A stretch of DNA of 64,000 nucleotides from JAFCUW01 sp049898325 (GTDB lineage: Bacteria > Pseudomonadota > Gammaproteobacteria > Burkholderiales > Burkholderiaceae_D), in the NCBI RefSeq assembly GCF_049898325.1, contig NZ_JAFCXL010000012.1, positions 1 through 64,000 of the forward strand. Reading direction: 5' to 3'. Made by a program: the position numbers and the translations under genes. Positions 15,638 through 23,800 of the stretch are shown one piece after another. Numbering within the stretch: position 1 is the stretch's first letter; each line of letters begins with the position of its first letter. The notes beneath the pieces are model-generated. The model searched no databases and was not told the DNA's origin. It saw only the letters and a program-made list of their open reading frames with translations.

Positions 15638-17179
15638 ATGCAACTTAACCCATCTGAAATCAGCGAACTGATCAAGAGCCGCATCCAGGGCCTCGAAGGT
15701 TCCGCTGAAGTTCGCAATCAAGGCACGGTTATCTCCGTCGCCGACGGTATCTGCCGTATTCATGGTCTGTCGGACGTGATGCAGGGCGAGATGCTGGAAT
15801 TCCCGGGCAACACCTTCGGCCTGGCCATGAACCTCGAGCGCGATTCCGTCGGCGCCGTGATTCTGGGTGCTTACGAGCACATCTCCGAAGGCGACGTCGT
15901 CAAGACCACCGGCCGCATCCTGGAAGTGCCGATCGGTCCTGAACTCAAAGGCCGCGTGGTCAACGCCCTCGGTCTGCCGATCGATGGCAAGGGTCCCGTC
16001 AATGCAAAACTGACCGCCCCGATCGAAAAAATCGCCCCTGGCGTGATCGCCCGTCAGTCCGTCTCGCAGCCAATGCAGACGGGCCTGAAGTCGATCGACT
16101 CGATGGTGCCGATCGGCCGTGGCCAGCGCGAGCTGATCATTGGTGACCGCCAGACCGGTAAATCGGCTGTCGCGATCGATGCGATCATCAACCAGAAGGG
16201 CCAGAACATGACGTGTATCTACGTCGCGATCGGCCAGAAGGCATCGACCATCAAGAACATCGTGCGCTCGCTGGAAACCCACGGCGCCATGGAATACACG
16301 ATCGTCGTCGCCGCGTCGGCGTCGGAATCGGCTGCCATGCAATACATCAGCCCGTACTCGGGTTGCGCCATGGGCGAATACTTCCGTGACCGCGGCGAAG
16401 ACGCACTGATCGTCTACGATGATCTGTCGAAACAAGCTGTTGCGTATCGCCAGATTTCGCTGCTGCTGCGCCGTCCACCAGGCCGCGAAGCCTACCCTGG
16501 CGACGTGTTCTACCTGCACAGCCGCCTGCTCGAGCGCGCAGCCCGCGTGAACCCCGACTATGTCGAGAAGTTCACCAACGGCGCCGTGGTTGGCAAGACC
16601 GGTTCGCTGACGGCCCTGCCGATCATCGAAACGCAAGCGGGCGACGTGTCCGCCTTCGTGCCGACCAACGTGATTTCGATTACCGATGGCCAGATCTTCC
16701 TGGACACCGCCCTGTTCAACGCGGGCGTGCGTCCGGCCATTAACGCCGGTATTTCCGTCTCGCGCGTCGGTGGCGCCGCCCAGACCAAGGTCATCAAAAA
16801 CCTGTCCGGCGGTATCCGTACCGACCTGGCGCAGTACCGCGAGCTGGCTGCCTTTGCGCAGTTCGCTTCGGACCTGGACGAATCGACCCGCAAGCAGCTC
16901 GACCGTGGCGCCCGCGTCACCGAACTGCTCAAGCAGGCGCAATACTCGCCCCTGTCGATCTCGCTGATGGCCGTGTCGCTGTTTGCAGTCAACAAAGGTT
17001 ATTTCGACGATATCGAAGTCAAGAAGGTTCTGGCATTCGAAGCTGGCCTGCACGGCTACATGAAGACCAAGCAAGCCGCTCTCCTGGCCAAGATCGAAGA
17101 GACCAAGCAACTCGACAAAGATGGCGAAACCGCCATGGCTGCCGCTGTTGCTGACTTCAAGAAATCCGGCGCATATTAA
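15638..17179 (+). CDS. atpA: F0F1 ATP synthase subunit alpha
   Basis: The 513-residue alpha subunit alternates with beta in the F1 head and binds nucleotide at non-catalytic sites. Walker A is GDRQTGKS at 169-176. The Walker B strand DALIVYDDLSKQ and the RPPGREAYPGDVFYLHSRLLERAA signature of the alpha/beta family are complete. Length equals that of E. coli AtpA (513). An AGGAG ribosome site lies before the ATG. Confidence 0.99.
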   Translation: MQLNPSEISELIKSRIQGLEGSAEVRNQGTVISVADGICRIHGLSDVMQGEMLEFPGNTFGLAMNLERDSVGAVILGAYEHISEGDVVKTTGRILEVPIGPELKGRVVNALGLPIDGKGPVNAKLTAPIEKIAPGVIARQSVSQPMQTGLKSIDSMVPIGRGQRELIIGDRQTGKSAVAIDAIINQKGQNMTCIYVAIGQKASTIKNIVRSLETHGAMEYTIVVAASASESAAMQYISPYSGCAMGEYFRDRGEDALIVYDDLSKQAVAYRQISLLLRRPPGREAYPGDVFYLHSRLLERAARVNPDYVEKFTNGAVVGKTGSLTALPIIETQAGDVSAFVPTNVISITDGQIFLDTALFNAGVRPAINAGISVSRVGGAAQTKVIKNLSGGIRTDLAQYRELAAFAQFASDLDESTRKQLDRGARVTELLKQAQYSPLSISLMAVSLFAVNKGYFDDIEVKKVLAFEAGLHGYMKTKQAALLAKIEETKQLDKDGETAMAAAVADFKKSGAY

Positions 17180-17237
17180 TGTTTGATGGCGCCGCAAGGT
17201 AACGCGGCGCTTGAAGGCGCATAAGGAGTAAGGACTC

Positions 17238-18113
17238 ATGGCATCAGGCAAAGAGATACGAGGCAAGATCAAGAGCGTAGAGAATACGAAGAAGATCACC
17301 AAGGCGATGGAAATGGTCGCCGCATCGAAAATGCGCAAGGCGCAGGATCGCATGCGGGCCGCCCGTCCCTACAGTGACAAGATTCGCAATATCACCGCCA
17401 ATCTGGCCAAGGCAAATCCGGAATACACCCACCCGTTCATGGCCCAGGCCAAGACCGGGCAGGCAAAAGCCGTTGGTTTTATCGTCGTCACGACCGACAA
17501 GGGTCTGTGCGGCGGCATGAACACCAACGTGCTGCGGATGATGACGCAGAAAACGCGCGAGCTCGAAGCAGCTGGCAACAAGATTGAAGCAGTTGCCATT
17601 GGCAACAAGGGTTTGGGTTTTTTGAATCGGGTTGGCATTCGCGTGGTATCGCACGCCGTGCAAATCGGCGATACGCCGCACCTGGAAAAGTTGATCGGAC
17701 CCGTCAAGGTCATGCTCGACGCTTACCAGGAAGGCAAGCTGGACGCCGTCTACCTGTGCTACACCAAGTTCATTAACACGATGAAGCAAGAGCCGATGGT
17801 GGAGCAGTTGCTGCCACTGGCCGCCGACAAGCTCGAAGGTGACAAAGGGAACCATTCCTGGGATTACATCTACGAGCCGGAAGCGCAAACCGTGATCGAT
17901 GAGCTGCTGGTGCGCTACGTGGAAGCGCTGGTCTACCAGGCCGTTGCTGAAAACCTCGCCTCCGAGCAATCGGCGCGCATGGTCGCCATGAAGGCGGCAA
18001 GCGACAACGCCGGTAGCGTCATTGGCGAGCTGAAACTGGTCTACAACAAGACCCGCCAGGCAGCGATTACCAAAGAACTCTCCGAGATCGTCGCCGGTGC
18101 GGCAGCGGTCTAA
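17238..18113 (+). CDS. atpG: F0F1 ATP synthase subunit gamma
   Basis: The 291-residue gamma subunit is the rotor shaft inside the alpha/beta ring. The N-terminal helix has the signature IRGKIKSVENTKKITKAMEMVAASKMRKAQ. The central Rossmann-like part contains TDKGLCGGMN, and the C-terminal helix has MVAMKAASDNAGSVIGELKLVYNKTRQAAIT. An AAGGAG ribosome site lies before the ATG. Length and order are normal. Confidence 0.98.
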   Translation: MASGKEIRGKIKSVENTKKITKAMEMVAASKMRKAQDRMRAARPYSDKIRNITANLAKANPEYTHPFMAQAKTGQAKAVGFIVVTTDKGLCGGMNTNVLRMMTQKTRELEAAGNKIEAVAIGNKGLGFLNRVGIRVVSHAVQIGDTPHLEKLIGPVKVMLDAYQEGKLDAVYLCYTKFINTMKQEPMVEQLLPLAADKLEGDKGNHSWDYIYEPEAQTVIDELLVRYVEALVYQAVAENLASEQSARMVAMKAASDNAGSVIGELKLVYNKTRQAAITKELSEIVAGAAAV

Positions 18114-18146
18114 ACCCGAATTTCATTAAATATTTAAGGAACGAAC

Positions 18147-19547
18147 ATGGCTGATGGCAAAATCGTTCAGTGTATCGGCGCTGTGGTGGACGTTGAGTTC
18201 CCACGCAATGCAATGCCGAAAGTCTTCGACGCACTGAAAATGGCAGGCTCCGAGCTGACCCTGGAAGTACAACAGCAGCTGGGCGACGGCATTGTCCGTA
18301 CCATTGCGCTGGGTACCTCGGACGGTCTGCGTCGCGGCATGGCAATCCAGAACACCGGCAAGCCTATCATGGTCCCGGTCGGCAAAGCCACCCTGGGTCG
18401 CATCCTGGACGTGCTGGGCAACCCGATCGACGAATGCGGTCCTGTCTCGCACGAGCAAACCGCCTCGATCCACCGCGTGGCCCCGGCCTACGACGAGCTG
18501 TCGCCGTCGCAAGACCTGCTGGAAACCGGCATCAAGGTGATCGACCTGGTGTGCCCGTTCGCCAAGGGCGGTAAAGTCGGCCTGTTCGGCGGCGCCGGCG
18601 TGGGCAAGACCGTCAACATGATGGAACTGATCAACAACATCGCAAAAGCACACTCGGGCGTGTCCGTGTTTGCCGGCGTTGGTGAGCGTACCCGCGAAGG
18701 TAACGACTTCTACCACGAGATGGCCGATGCAAAGGTCGTCGACCTGGAAAATCCGGAAAACTCGAAAGTGGCGATGGTCTACGGCCAGATGAACGAGCCG
18801 CCAGGTAACCGTCTGCGCGTGGCGCTGACCGGCCTGACGATCGCTGAATCGTTCCGTGATGAAGGCAAGGACGTGCTGTTCTTCGTCGACAACATCTACC
18901 GCTTCACCCTGGCCGGTACCGAAGTGTCGGCACTGCTCGGCCGTATGCCGTCGGCCGTGGGTTACCAGCCAACCCTGGCCGAAGAGATGGGCCGCTTGCA
19001 AGAGCGCATCACCTCGACCAAGACCGGTTCGATCACCTCGATCCAGGCCGTGTACGTCCCTGCCGATGATTACACCGATCCATCGCCAGCGACCACCTTT
19101 GCCCACCTGGATTCGACCGTCGCCCTGTCGCGTGACATCGCTTCGCTGGGTATCTACCCGGCCGTCGATCCACTCGACTCGACCTCGCGTCAGCTCGACC
19201 CGCTCGTCGTCGGTCAGGAACACTATGACACCGCGCGCGCCGTCCAGGGCACCTTGCAGCGTTACAAGGAATTGCGCGACATTATCGCGATTCTGGGCAT
19301 GGACGAGCTGGCACCGGAAGACAAACTGCTGGTCGCGCGTGCACGTAAGATGCAGCGTTTCCTGTCGCAGCCTTTCCACGTCGCTGAAGTGTTTACCGGT
19401 TCGCCAGGCAAATACGTTTCGCTCAAAGACACGATCAAGGGTTTCAAAATGATCGCTTCGGGCGAACTCGATCACTTGCCTGAGCAAGCGTTCTACATGG
19501 TTGGCACGATCGAAGAAGCCATCGAAAAAGCCAAGAAACTCGGCTAA
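18147..19547 (+). CDS. atpD: F0F1 ATP synthase subunit beta
   Basis: The 466-residue catalytic beta subunit hydrolyses or makes ATP. Walker A is GGAGVGKT at 148-155. The catalytic Glu-Arg region GVGERTREGNDFYHEM and the Walker B strand VLFFVDNIYRFT follow. The C-terminal DELAPEDK corresponds to the DELSEED lever that pushes gamma. Upstream is TTTAAGGAACG, a strong ribosome site. Confidence 0.99.
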   Translation: MADGKIVQCIGAVVDVEFPRNAMPKVFDALKMAGSELTLEVQQQLGDGIVRTIALGTSDGLRRGMAIQNTGKPIMVPVGKATLGRILDVLGNPIDECGPVSHEQTASIHRVAPAYDELSPSQDLLETGIKVIDLVCPFAKGGKVGLFGGAGVGKTVNMMELINNIAKAHSGVSVFAGVGERTREGNDFYHEMADAKVVDLENPENSKVAMVYGQMNEPPGNRLRVALTGLTIAESFRDEGKDVLFFVDNIYRFTLAGTEVSALLGRMPSAVGYQPTLAEEMGRLQERITSTKTGSITSIQAVYVPADDYTDPSPATTFAHLDSTVALSRDIASLGIYPAVDPLDSTSRQLDPLVVGQEHYDTARAVQGTLQRYKELRDIIAILGMDELAPEDKLLVARARKMQRFLSQPFHVAEVFTGSPGKYVSLKDTIKGFKMIASGELDHLPEQAFYMVGTIEEAIEKAKKLG

Positions 19548-19574
19548 TCCGACTCCTTCACCGATAGGACACAC

Positions 19575-19997
19575 ATGGCAAATACCATTCACGTTGACGT
19601 CGTCTCGGCCGAGTCCCTGATTTTCTCGGGCGAAGCCGAATTCGTCGCGTTGCCCGGTGAGTCGGGTGAGCTGGGGATCTATCCCAAGCACACCCCGCTG
19701 ATCACGCGCATCCGCCCGGGTGCGGTACGGATCAAGAAGGCAGGCAGCGACGAGGAAGAATTCGTCTTCGTCGCCGGCGGCATTCTGGAAGTGCAGCCGA
19801 ACGGCGTGACCGTTCTGGCCGACACTGCCATCCGCGGTCACGATCTGGACGAAGCCAAAGCACTCGAAGCCAAGAAACTGGCCGAAGAGTCGATGGTCAA
19901 CAAGGACTCGAAAATCGACTACGCGAAAGCGCAGTCGGAGCTGGCGACCGCAATCGCCCAGCTGGCGGCCATCGCCCGCCTGCGCAAGATCAAGTAA
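19575..19997 (+). CDS. atpC: F0F1 ATP synthase subunit epsilon
   Basis: The 140-residue epsilon subunit has an N-terminal beta-sandwich (the FSGEAEFVALPGESGELGI block and the LITRIRPGAVRI strand) and a C-terminal two-helix domain that can inhibit ATP hydrolysis. It is the last gene of the operon; a strong hairpin terminator follows 23 bases after the stop. Confidence 0.98.
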   Translation: MANTIHVDVVSAESLIFSGEAEFVALPGESGELGIYPKHTPLITRIRPGAVRIKKAGSDEEEFVFVAGGILEVQPNGVTVLADTAIRGHDLDEAKALEAKKLAEESMVNKDSKIDYAKAQSELATAIAQLAAIARLRKIK

Positions 19998-20020
19998 TTT
20001 AGTAGATTGCGCACAATAAA

Positions 20021-20043
20021 GGCAGCTTCGGCTGCCTTTTTTT
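20021..20043 (+). terminator. Rho-independent terminator of the atp operon
   Basis: GGCAGC-TTCG-GCTGCC followed by seven T residues: a 6-bp GC-rich stem with a stable UUCG tetraloop. Confidence 0.95.
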
Positions 20044-20080
20044 CGTTAACCGTGCCCGTGCCGGACTTGGCCACACCTGG

Positions 20081-20110
20081 CCGTATCGGTCCGCAAGCGG
20101 TCCCGATACC
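20081..20110. promoter_or_regulatory. Imperfect palindrome before the isochorismatase-like gene
   Basis: GTATCGG (20083-20089) and CCGATAC (20103-20109) enclose TCCGCAAGCGGTC, itself nearly self-complementary. The element is 70 bp upstream of the hydrolase start. It could be an operator, for example for the GlxA-like regulator encoded next door, or a hairpin. No U-run follows, so it is unlikely to be a terminator. Confidence 0.35.
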
Positions 20111-20179
20111 GTCTTTCCCCGGCCTGGTGCGCCCCGTAAGATCGTGGCATCATTCAACCCGGCACGAAGGAGCACCACC

Positions 20180-20752
20180 ATGAAAAGCGCACTACTCGTC
20201 ATCGACGCCCAGCAGACGTTCAAGCACACCGCCTACTGGTCCGATTCCGACCTGCCCGCGTATCTCGCCAGGCAACAGGCACTGATCGATGGCTGCGTCG
20301 ACCGGGGCGTGCCCGTGGTCCAGGTGTTTCACGAGAGCGCACAGGGCCCGTTTGCCGTCGCCGCCAACCTGCGCACCATCGATGGGCTGGCCATCGCACC
20401 GGCGGTGGTGTTTCGCAAGCACGTCCATAGCGCCCTGGCGGGGACGGGCTTGCTGGCGTGGCTGACTGCGCGCGGGATCGACCATCTCATCATCAGCGGT
20501 ATCCGCACGGAACAGTGCTGCGAAACCACAACCCGCCAGGCCTCCGACAGCGGCTTCCAGGTCGATTTCGTCACCGAAGCGACGCTGACCTTTCCCATGC
20601 AACATGCGCGCAGTGGCCGGACCTATACGACGGCGCAACTGCGCGAGCACACGGAACTGGTGCTCGAAGGGCGCTTCGCCCGCATCGTCAGCGTGGCGCA
20701 AGCGCTCGCCGCGCTCGATGCCCCCCTCGCCACCCTCGCCACCACCGCCTGA
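20180..20752 (+). CDS. Isochorismatase-family cysteine hydrolase
   Basis: This 190-residue protein has the Asp-Lys-Cys triad of the family: Asp9 in LLVIDAQ, Lys80 in VVFRKHVHSA, and Cys113 in SGIRTEQCCETT. Members hydrolyse isochorismate, nicotinamide, carbamoyl or ureide bonds; the substrate here is unknown. The ATG at 20180 has GAAGGAG upstream. The next gene, a GlxA-type regulator, begins 13 bases after the stop, so the two are one unit and the regulator may respond to the hydrolase's substrate. Confidence 0.9.
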   Translation: MKSALLVIDAQQTFKHTAYWSDSDLPAYLARQQALIDGCVDRGVPVVQVFHESAQGPFAVAANLRTIDGLAIAPAVVFRKHVHSALAGTGLLAWLTARGIDHLIISGIRTEQCCETTTRQASDSGFQVDFVTEATLTFPMQHARSGRTYTTAQLREHTELVLEGRFARIVSVAQALAALDAPLATLATTA

Positions 20753-20765
20753 GCAGGCGCCATCG

Positions 20766-21767
20766 ATGACGCCCGCCATCCCCGTGCTGTTTGTCCTGCC
20801 GCAACATGTCCTGATGCTCGACCTGGCAGGGCCGGCCGAAGTCTTGCGGGTGGCCTCGCAGCTCGATGCCGCCCAGGCGGGGCAGGCGCCGCCCCGTTTT
20901 ACGCTGCGCTATGCGGGGCCGGCCGCGCAGGTACACAGCTCGATCGGCTTGCCGCTGAACGACATTGCGCCCCTGCCCGCAACCCTGGCGGCGGGGACCA
21001 TCATCGTGCTGGTGGGCGCCGGCGGCACCGCTGACACGCAGCTTCGCGGCGCCATCGACGCCACCTGCGAGGCGATCGCCGCCTGGCTCAGGCCGCTGAT
21101 GGCGACCGGCCAGCACCGCCTGCTGTGCGTGTGCGCGGGCGCCCTGATCGCCGCCCGCGCCGGCCTGCTCGACGGCCGCCGCTGCACCACCCACCACGCG
21201 CTGTGTGCCAGCCTGCAGCAGATGGCGCCGCGCGCCACGGTGCTGGAAAACCGCCTGTACGTGGCCGACGGCGCCATCTGCACCAGCGCCGGCATCACCG
21301 CCGGCATCGACATGATGCTGCACGTGCTGGCCGAACTGTCGAGCAGCCGCGTCGCCTGCGCGGTGGCGCGCGCGATGGTCGTGTACATGCGACGGGCGGG
21401 CGCCGACCCGCAACTGTCGGCCTGGACGACGGGGCGCAACCACCTGCATCCGGGCCTGCACCGGGTGCAGGACGCCATCGCCGCCGATCCCCCCCGCGCC
21501 TGGGGTGCCGACGACATGGCCCGGCTGGCATGCAGCAGCACGCGCCACCTGTCGCGCCTGTTTCTCGACTACACGAACGGCAGCCCGCTCGACCATGTGC
21601 ACCAGCTGCGCCTGGCACTGGCGCGCGAGATGATCATGCAGTCGCCCCTGGACCTCGAACGCGTCGCCCAGCAATCGGGCTTCGGCTCGGCAAGGCAGCT
21701 GCGGCGCATCTGGCGCCGCTACTATCCGGGCGCGCCGTCCGATGCGCGCCGTGCCGGCCAGTCTTGA
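20766..21767 (+). CDS. GlxA-type transcriptional regulator (DJ-1/PfpI plus AraC domain)
   Basis: This 333-residue protein has an N-terminal DJ-1/PfpI-like domain (residues 1-190; FVLPQHVLMLDLAGPAEVL at the start, CVCAGALIAARAGLLDGRRCTTHH at the nucleophile-elbow position). A C-terminal AraC DNA-binding domain follows (two helix-turn-helix units, with RHLSRLFLDYTNGSPLDHV and VAQQSGFGSARQLRRIW). Related proteins activate catabolic operons after binding small nitrogenous ligands. The ATG at 20766 is used because the PfpI fold begins there. It probably controls the hydrolase just upstream. Confidence 0.9.
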   Translation: MTPAIPVLFVLPQHVLMLDLAGPAEVLRVASQLDAAQAGQAPPRFTLRYAGPAAQVHSSIGLPLNDIAPLPATLAAGTIIVLVGAGGTADTQLRGAIDATCEAIAAWLRPLMATGQHRLLCVCAGALIAARAGLLDGRRCTTHHALCASLQQMAPRATVLENRLYVADGAICTSAGITAGIDMMLHVLAELSSSRVACAVARAMVVYMRRAGADPQLSAWTTGRNHLHPGLHRVQDAIAADPPRAWGADDMARLACSSTRHLSRLFLDYTNGSPLDHVHQLRLALAREMIMQSPLDLERVAQQSGFGSARQLRRIWRRYYPGAPSDARRAGQS

Positions 21768-21886
21768 TACGGCAGCGGCGGCCGCCGCCGTCACCGTCCT
21801 GGCGCCCAATCAATTGGCCAGCACCGCGCCACGGCGCACCTGAAACTGCTACGCTATTGGCACACCAACATTGTCGAATTTTATTC

Positions 21887-22324
21887 ATGAAAACCATTCC
21901 CCAGATCCTGCAAGACGCCAGGACCATCGCCGTGGTCGGCTTGTCCGACAAACCTGAGCGGGCCAGCAACGAAGTGGCCGCTTACTTGCAGAACGCCGGC
22001 TACCGCATCGTGCCCGTCAACCCGGCGCTGGCCGGTCAGACCGTGCTCGGCGAAACCGCCTACGCCAGCCTGCACGAGGCCGCCGCCGCGCTGCGCGCCG
22101 ACGGCATCGCCATCGACGTCGTCGACTGCTTCCGCAAGGCGGCCGATATTCCCGAGATTGCCCGCGACGCCATCGCGGTGCGCGCCGGCGCCTTGTGGAT
22201 GCAGCTGGGGATCGAACACCAGGGTGCCGCCGACCTGGCCAGCGCCGCCGGGCTCGATGTGGTGATGAACCACTGCATGAAGATCGAACACCATCACCTG
22301 CGCGCCGCGCTGGAGCAGGCATGA
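21887..22324 (+). CDS. CoA-binding protein, YccU/DUF1805-like Rossmann domain
   Basis: This 145-residue protein is a stand-alone CoA-binding (succinyl-CoA synthetase alpha N-terminal type) domain. It has TIAVVGLSDKPERASNEVAAYLQNAGY with the glycine-rich loop, VPVNP, and the C-terminal VMNHCMKIEHH motif typical of the YccU group. The exact function is unknown. Its stop overlaps the ATG of the PPK2 gene (22321-22324), so the two are co-translated. Confidence 0.85.
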   Translation: MKTIPQILQDARTIAVVGLSDKPERASNEVAAYLQNAGYRIVPVNPALAGQTVLGETAYASLHEAAAALRADGIAIDVVDCFRKAADIPEIARDAIAVRAGALWMQLGIEHQGAADLASAAGLDVVMNHCMKIEHHHLRAALEQA

Positions 22325-23151
22325 AGCTGCGCGAGCGCCTGCGCGCGGGAAAAAATTTCAAGCTGCGGGAAGAAGACGCCGACGACAAGCCCCTGCGCGA
22401 AAAAAACAATGGCGACTCCAAGAGCGCCACCAAGGACGAAGAGCGGGCCAGCACGGCCGCCATCACGGCGCAGATCGCTGCGCTGCAGGAAATGCTGTAT
22501 GCCCAGCGCAAGCACAAGGTGTTACTGGTGCTGCAGGGCATGGACACGGCCGGCAAGGACGGCACCATCACCGCGCTGTTCCAGACCATCAATCCGATGG
22601 GCTTGCGCGCGGTGGGCTTCAAGGCGCCGTCGCCGGCCGAACTGGCCCACGATTTCCTGTGGCGCATCCACCAGCAGGTGCCGGTGCCGGGCGAAATCGC
22701 CATTTTCAATCGCAGCCACTATGAAGACGTCCTCATCACCAGCGTGCAGGGCATGATCGACGAGCCCGAATGCAAGCGCCGCTACCAGCACATCCTCGAT
22801 TTCGAGCGCATGCTGACGGAGACGGGCACCCTGATCATCAAGGTGTTCCTGCATATTTCCAAGGACGAGCAGCGCGCACGCTTGCAGGCGCGCATCGACG
22901 ACCCCAATAAACAGTGGAAGTTCGATCCGAACGACCTGGTGCAGCGCAAAAAATGGGACGACTATCAGCTGGCCTACCAGCGCGCGATCGCCGTCACCGA
23001 CACCGACCAGGCGCCCTGGTACGTCATTCCCGCCAACTCCAAGACCCACCGCAACCTGTTGATCTCGTCCCTGTTGCTGGAAATTTTGCAGGATCTCAAT
23101 CTGCGCTATCCTGATCCCCAGCCCGATGTCGGGAAAATCAAGGTCGAGTAA
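22321..23151 (+). CDS. Polyphosphate kinase 2 family protein
   Basis: This is a 276-residue PPK2-type phosphotransferase that uses polyphosphate to phosphorylate nucleotides (or the reverse). Walker A is GMDTAGKDGTI near 74-84. The lid/basic region includes FNRSHYEDVLI near 130, and FLHISKDEQRARLQARIDDP follows. The single-domain length of about 270 residues fits classes I and III; the nucleotide preference cannot be read from motifs alone. It is translationally coupled to the CoA-binding gene. Confidence 0.9.
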   Translation: MKLRERLRAGKNFKLREEDADDKPLREKNNGDSKSATKDEERASTAAITAQIAALQEMLYAQRKHKVLLVLQGMDTAGKDGTITALFQTINPMGLRAVGFKAPSPAELAHDFLWRIHQQVPVPGEIAIFNRSHYEDVLITSVQGMIDEPECKRRYQHILDFERMLTETGTLIIKVFLHISKDEQRARLQARIDDPNKQWKFDPNDLVQRKKWDDYQLAYQRAIAVTDTDQAPWYVIPANSKTHRNLLISSLLLEILQDLNLRYPDPQPDVGKIKVE

Positions 23152-23203
23152 ATCGCTGCCGGACTTGCGCTAGAATTGCCGTTTACTTTATTTGGGATGG
23201 ATC

Positions 23204-23791
23204 ATGTTCAAAACCACTGCCGCTGTCTTGCTGTCCCTGTCCGCCGTGGGCGCCGCGCCCGCGGCCTTCGCCCAGGCGGGCGCACCTGCCGCCGCGCCCG
23301 CCGCCAAGTCCTGTCCCGCCATCCTCCAGCACAGTTTTAATCGCCTGCAGGACGAAGCGCCGCAGGACCTGTGCCAGTACGCGGGCAAGGTGGTGTTGGT
23401 GGTCAATACCGCCAGCTACTGCGGCTTTACCAGCCAGTACCAGGGCCTGGAAAAGCTGTACGCCAAGTACGGCAAGCAAGGCCTGGTGGTGCTGGGCTTT
23501 CCGTCGAACGATTTCGGCAAGCAGGAGCCAGGTAGCGCCAAGGAAATTGCCGATTTTTGCTACAACACTTATGGCGTGAAATTTCCCATGTTCGCCAAGT
23601 CGTCCGTCAAAGGCACGGCCGCCAATCCCCTGCACGCGAGTTTGATCAAGCAGACGGGCAAGGAGCCGAAGTGGAATTTCACCAAGTACCTGATCGACCG
23701 CAACGGCAAGGTGCTCGAGTATTTCCCTAGCAAGGTCGAGCCGGAAGACAAGGCCCTGGTGAGCAAGGTCGAAGCGGCGCTGGCGTCGTAA
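23204..23791 (+). CDS. Glutathione peroxidase, exported
   Basis: This 195-residue thiol peroxidase has a Sec-type signal peptide (residues 1-24, cleavage near AFA-QA), so it acts in the periplasm. Catalytic Cys73 lies in NTASYCGFTSQY, where other members have selenocysteine. The Gln/Asn-Trp partners are in GFPSNDFGKQEPG and KWNFTKYL. Family members reduce hydroperoxides with glutathione or, more often in bacteria, thioredoxin. The ATG at 23204 has GGGATGG upstream. The gene converges with pabBC with only nine bases between the stops. Confidence 0.93.
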   Translation: MFKTTAAVLLSLSAVGAAPAAFAQAGAPAAAPAAKSCPAILQHSFNRLQDEAPQDLCQYAGKVVLVVNTASYCGFTSQYQGLEKLYAKYGKQGLVVLGFPSNDFGKQEPGSAKEIADFCYNTYGVKFPMFAKSSVKGTAANPLHASLIKQTGKEPKWNFTKYLIDRNGKVLEYFPSKVEPEDKALVSKVEAALAS

Positions 23792-23800
23792 GAGGGCGGT

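Noticed and set aside
15626..17353. A 575-codon open frame on the minus strand
   Set aside because: It lies wholly antisense to atpA and its flanks; atpA has full motif support. Long antisense frames are common here because of the GC-rich third codon position.
18126..19841. A 571-codon minus-strand open frame
   Set aside because: Antisense shadow of atpD and the start of atpC; low-complexity His/Gln/Arg/Asp-rich translation with no family features.
20331..20346. GTTTCACGAGAGC inside the hydrolase gene as a parS site
   Set aside because: Only the left half matches the consensus; the right half is not palindromic.
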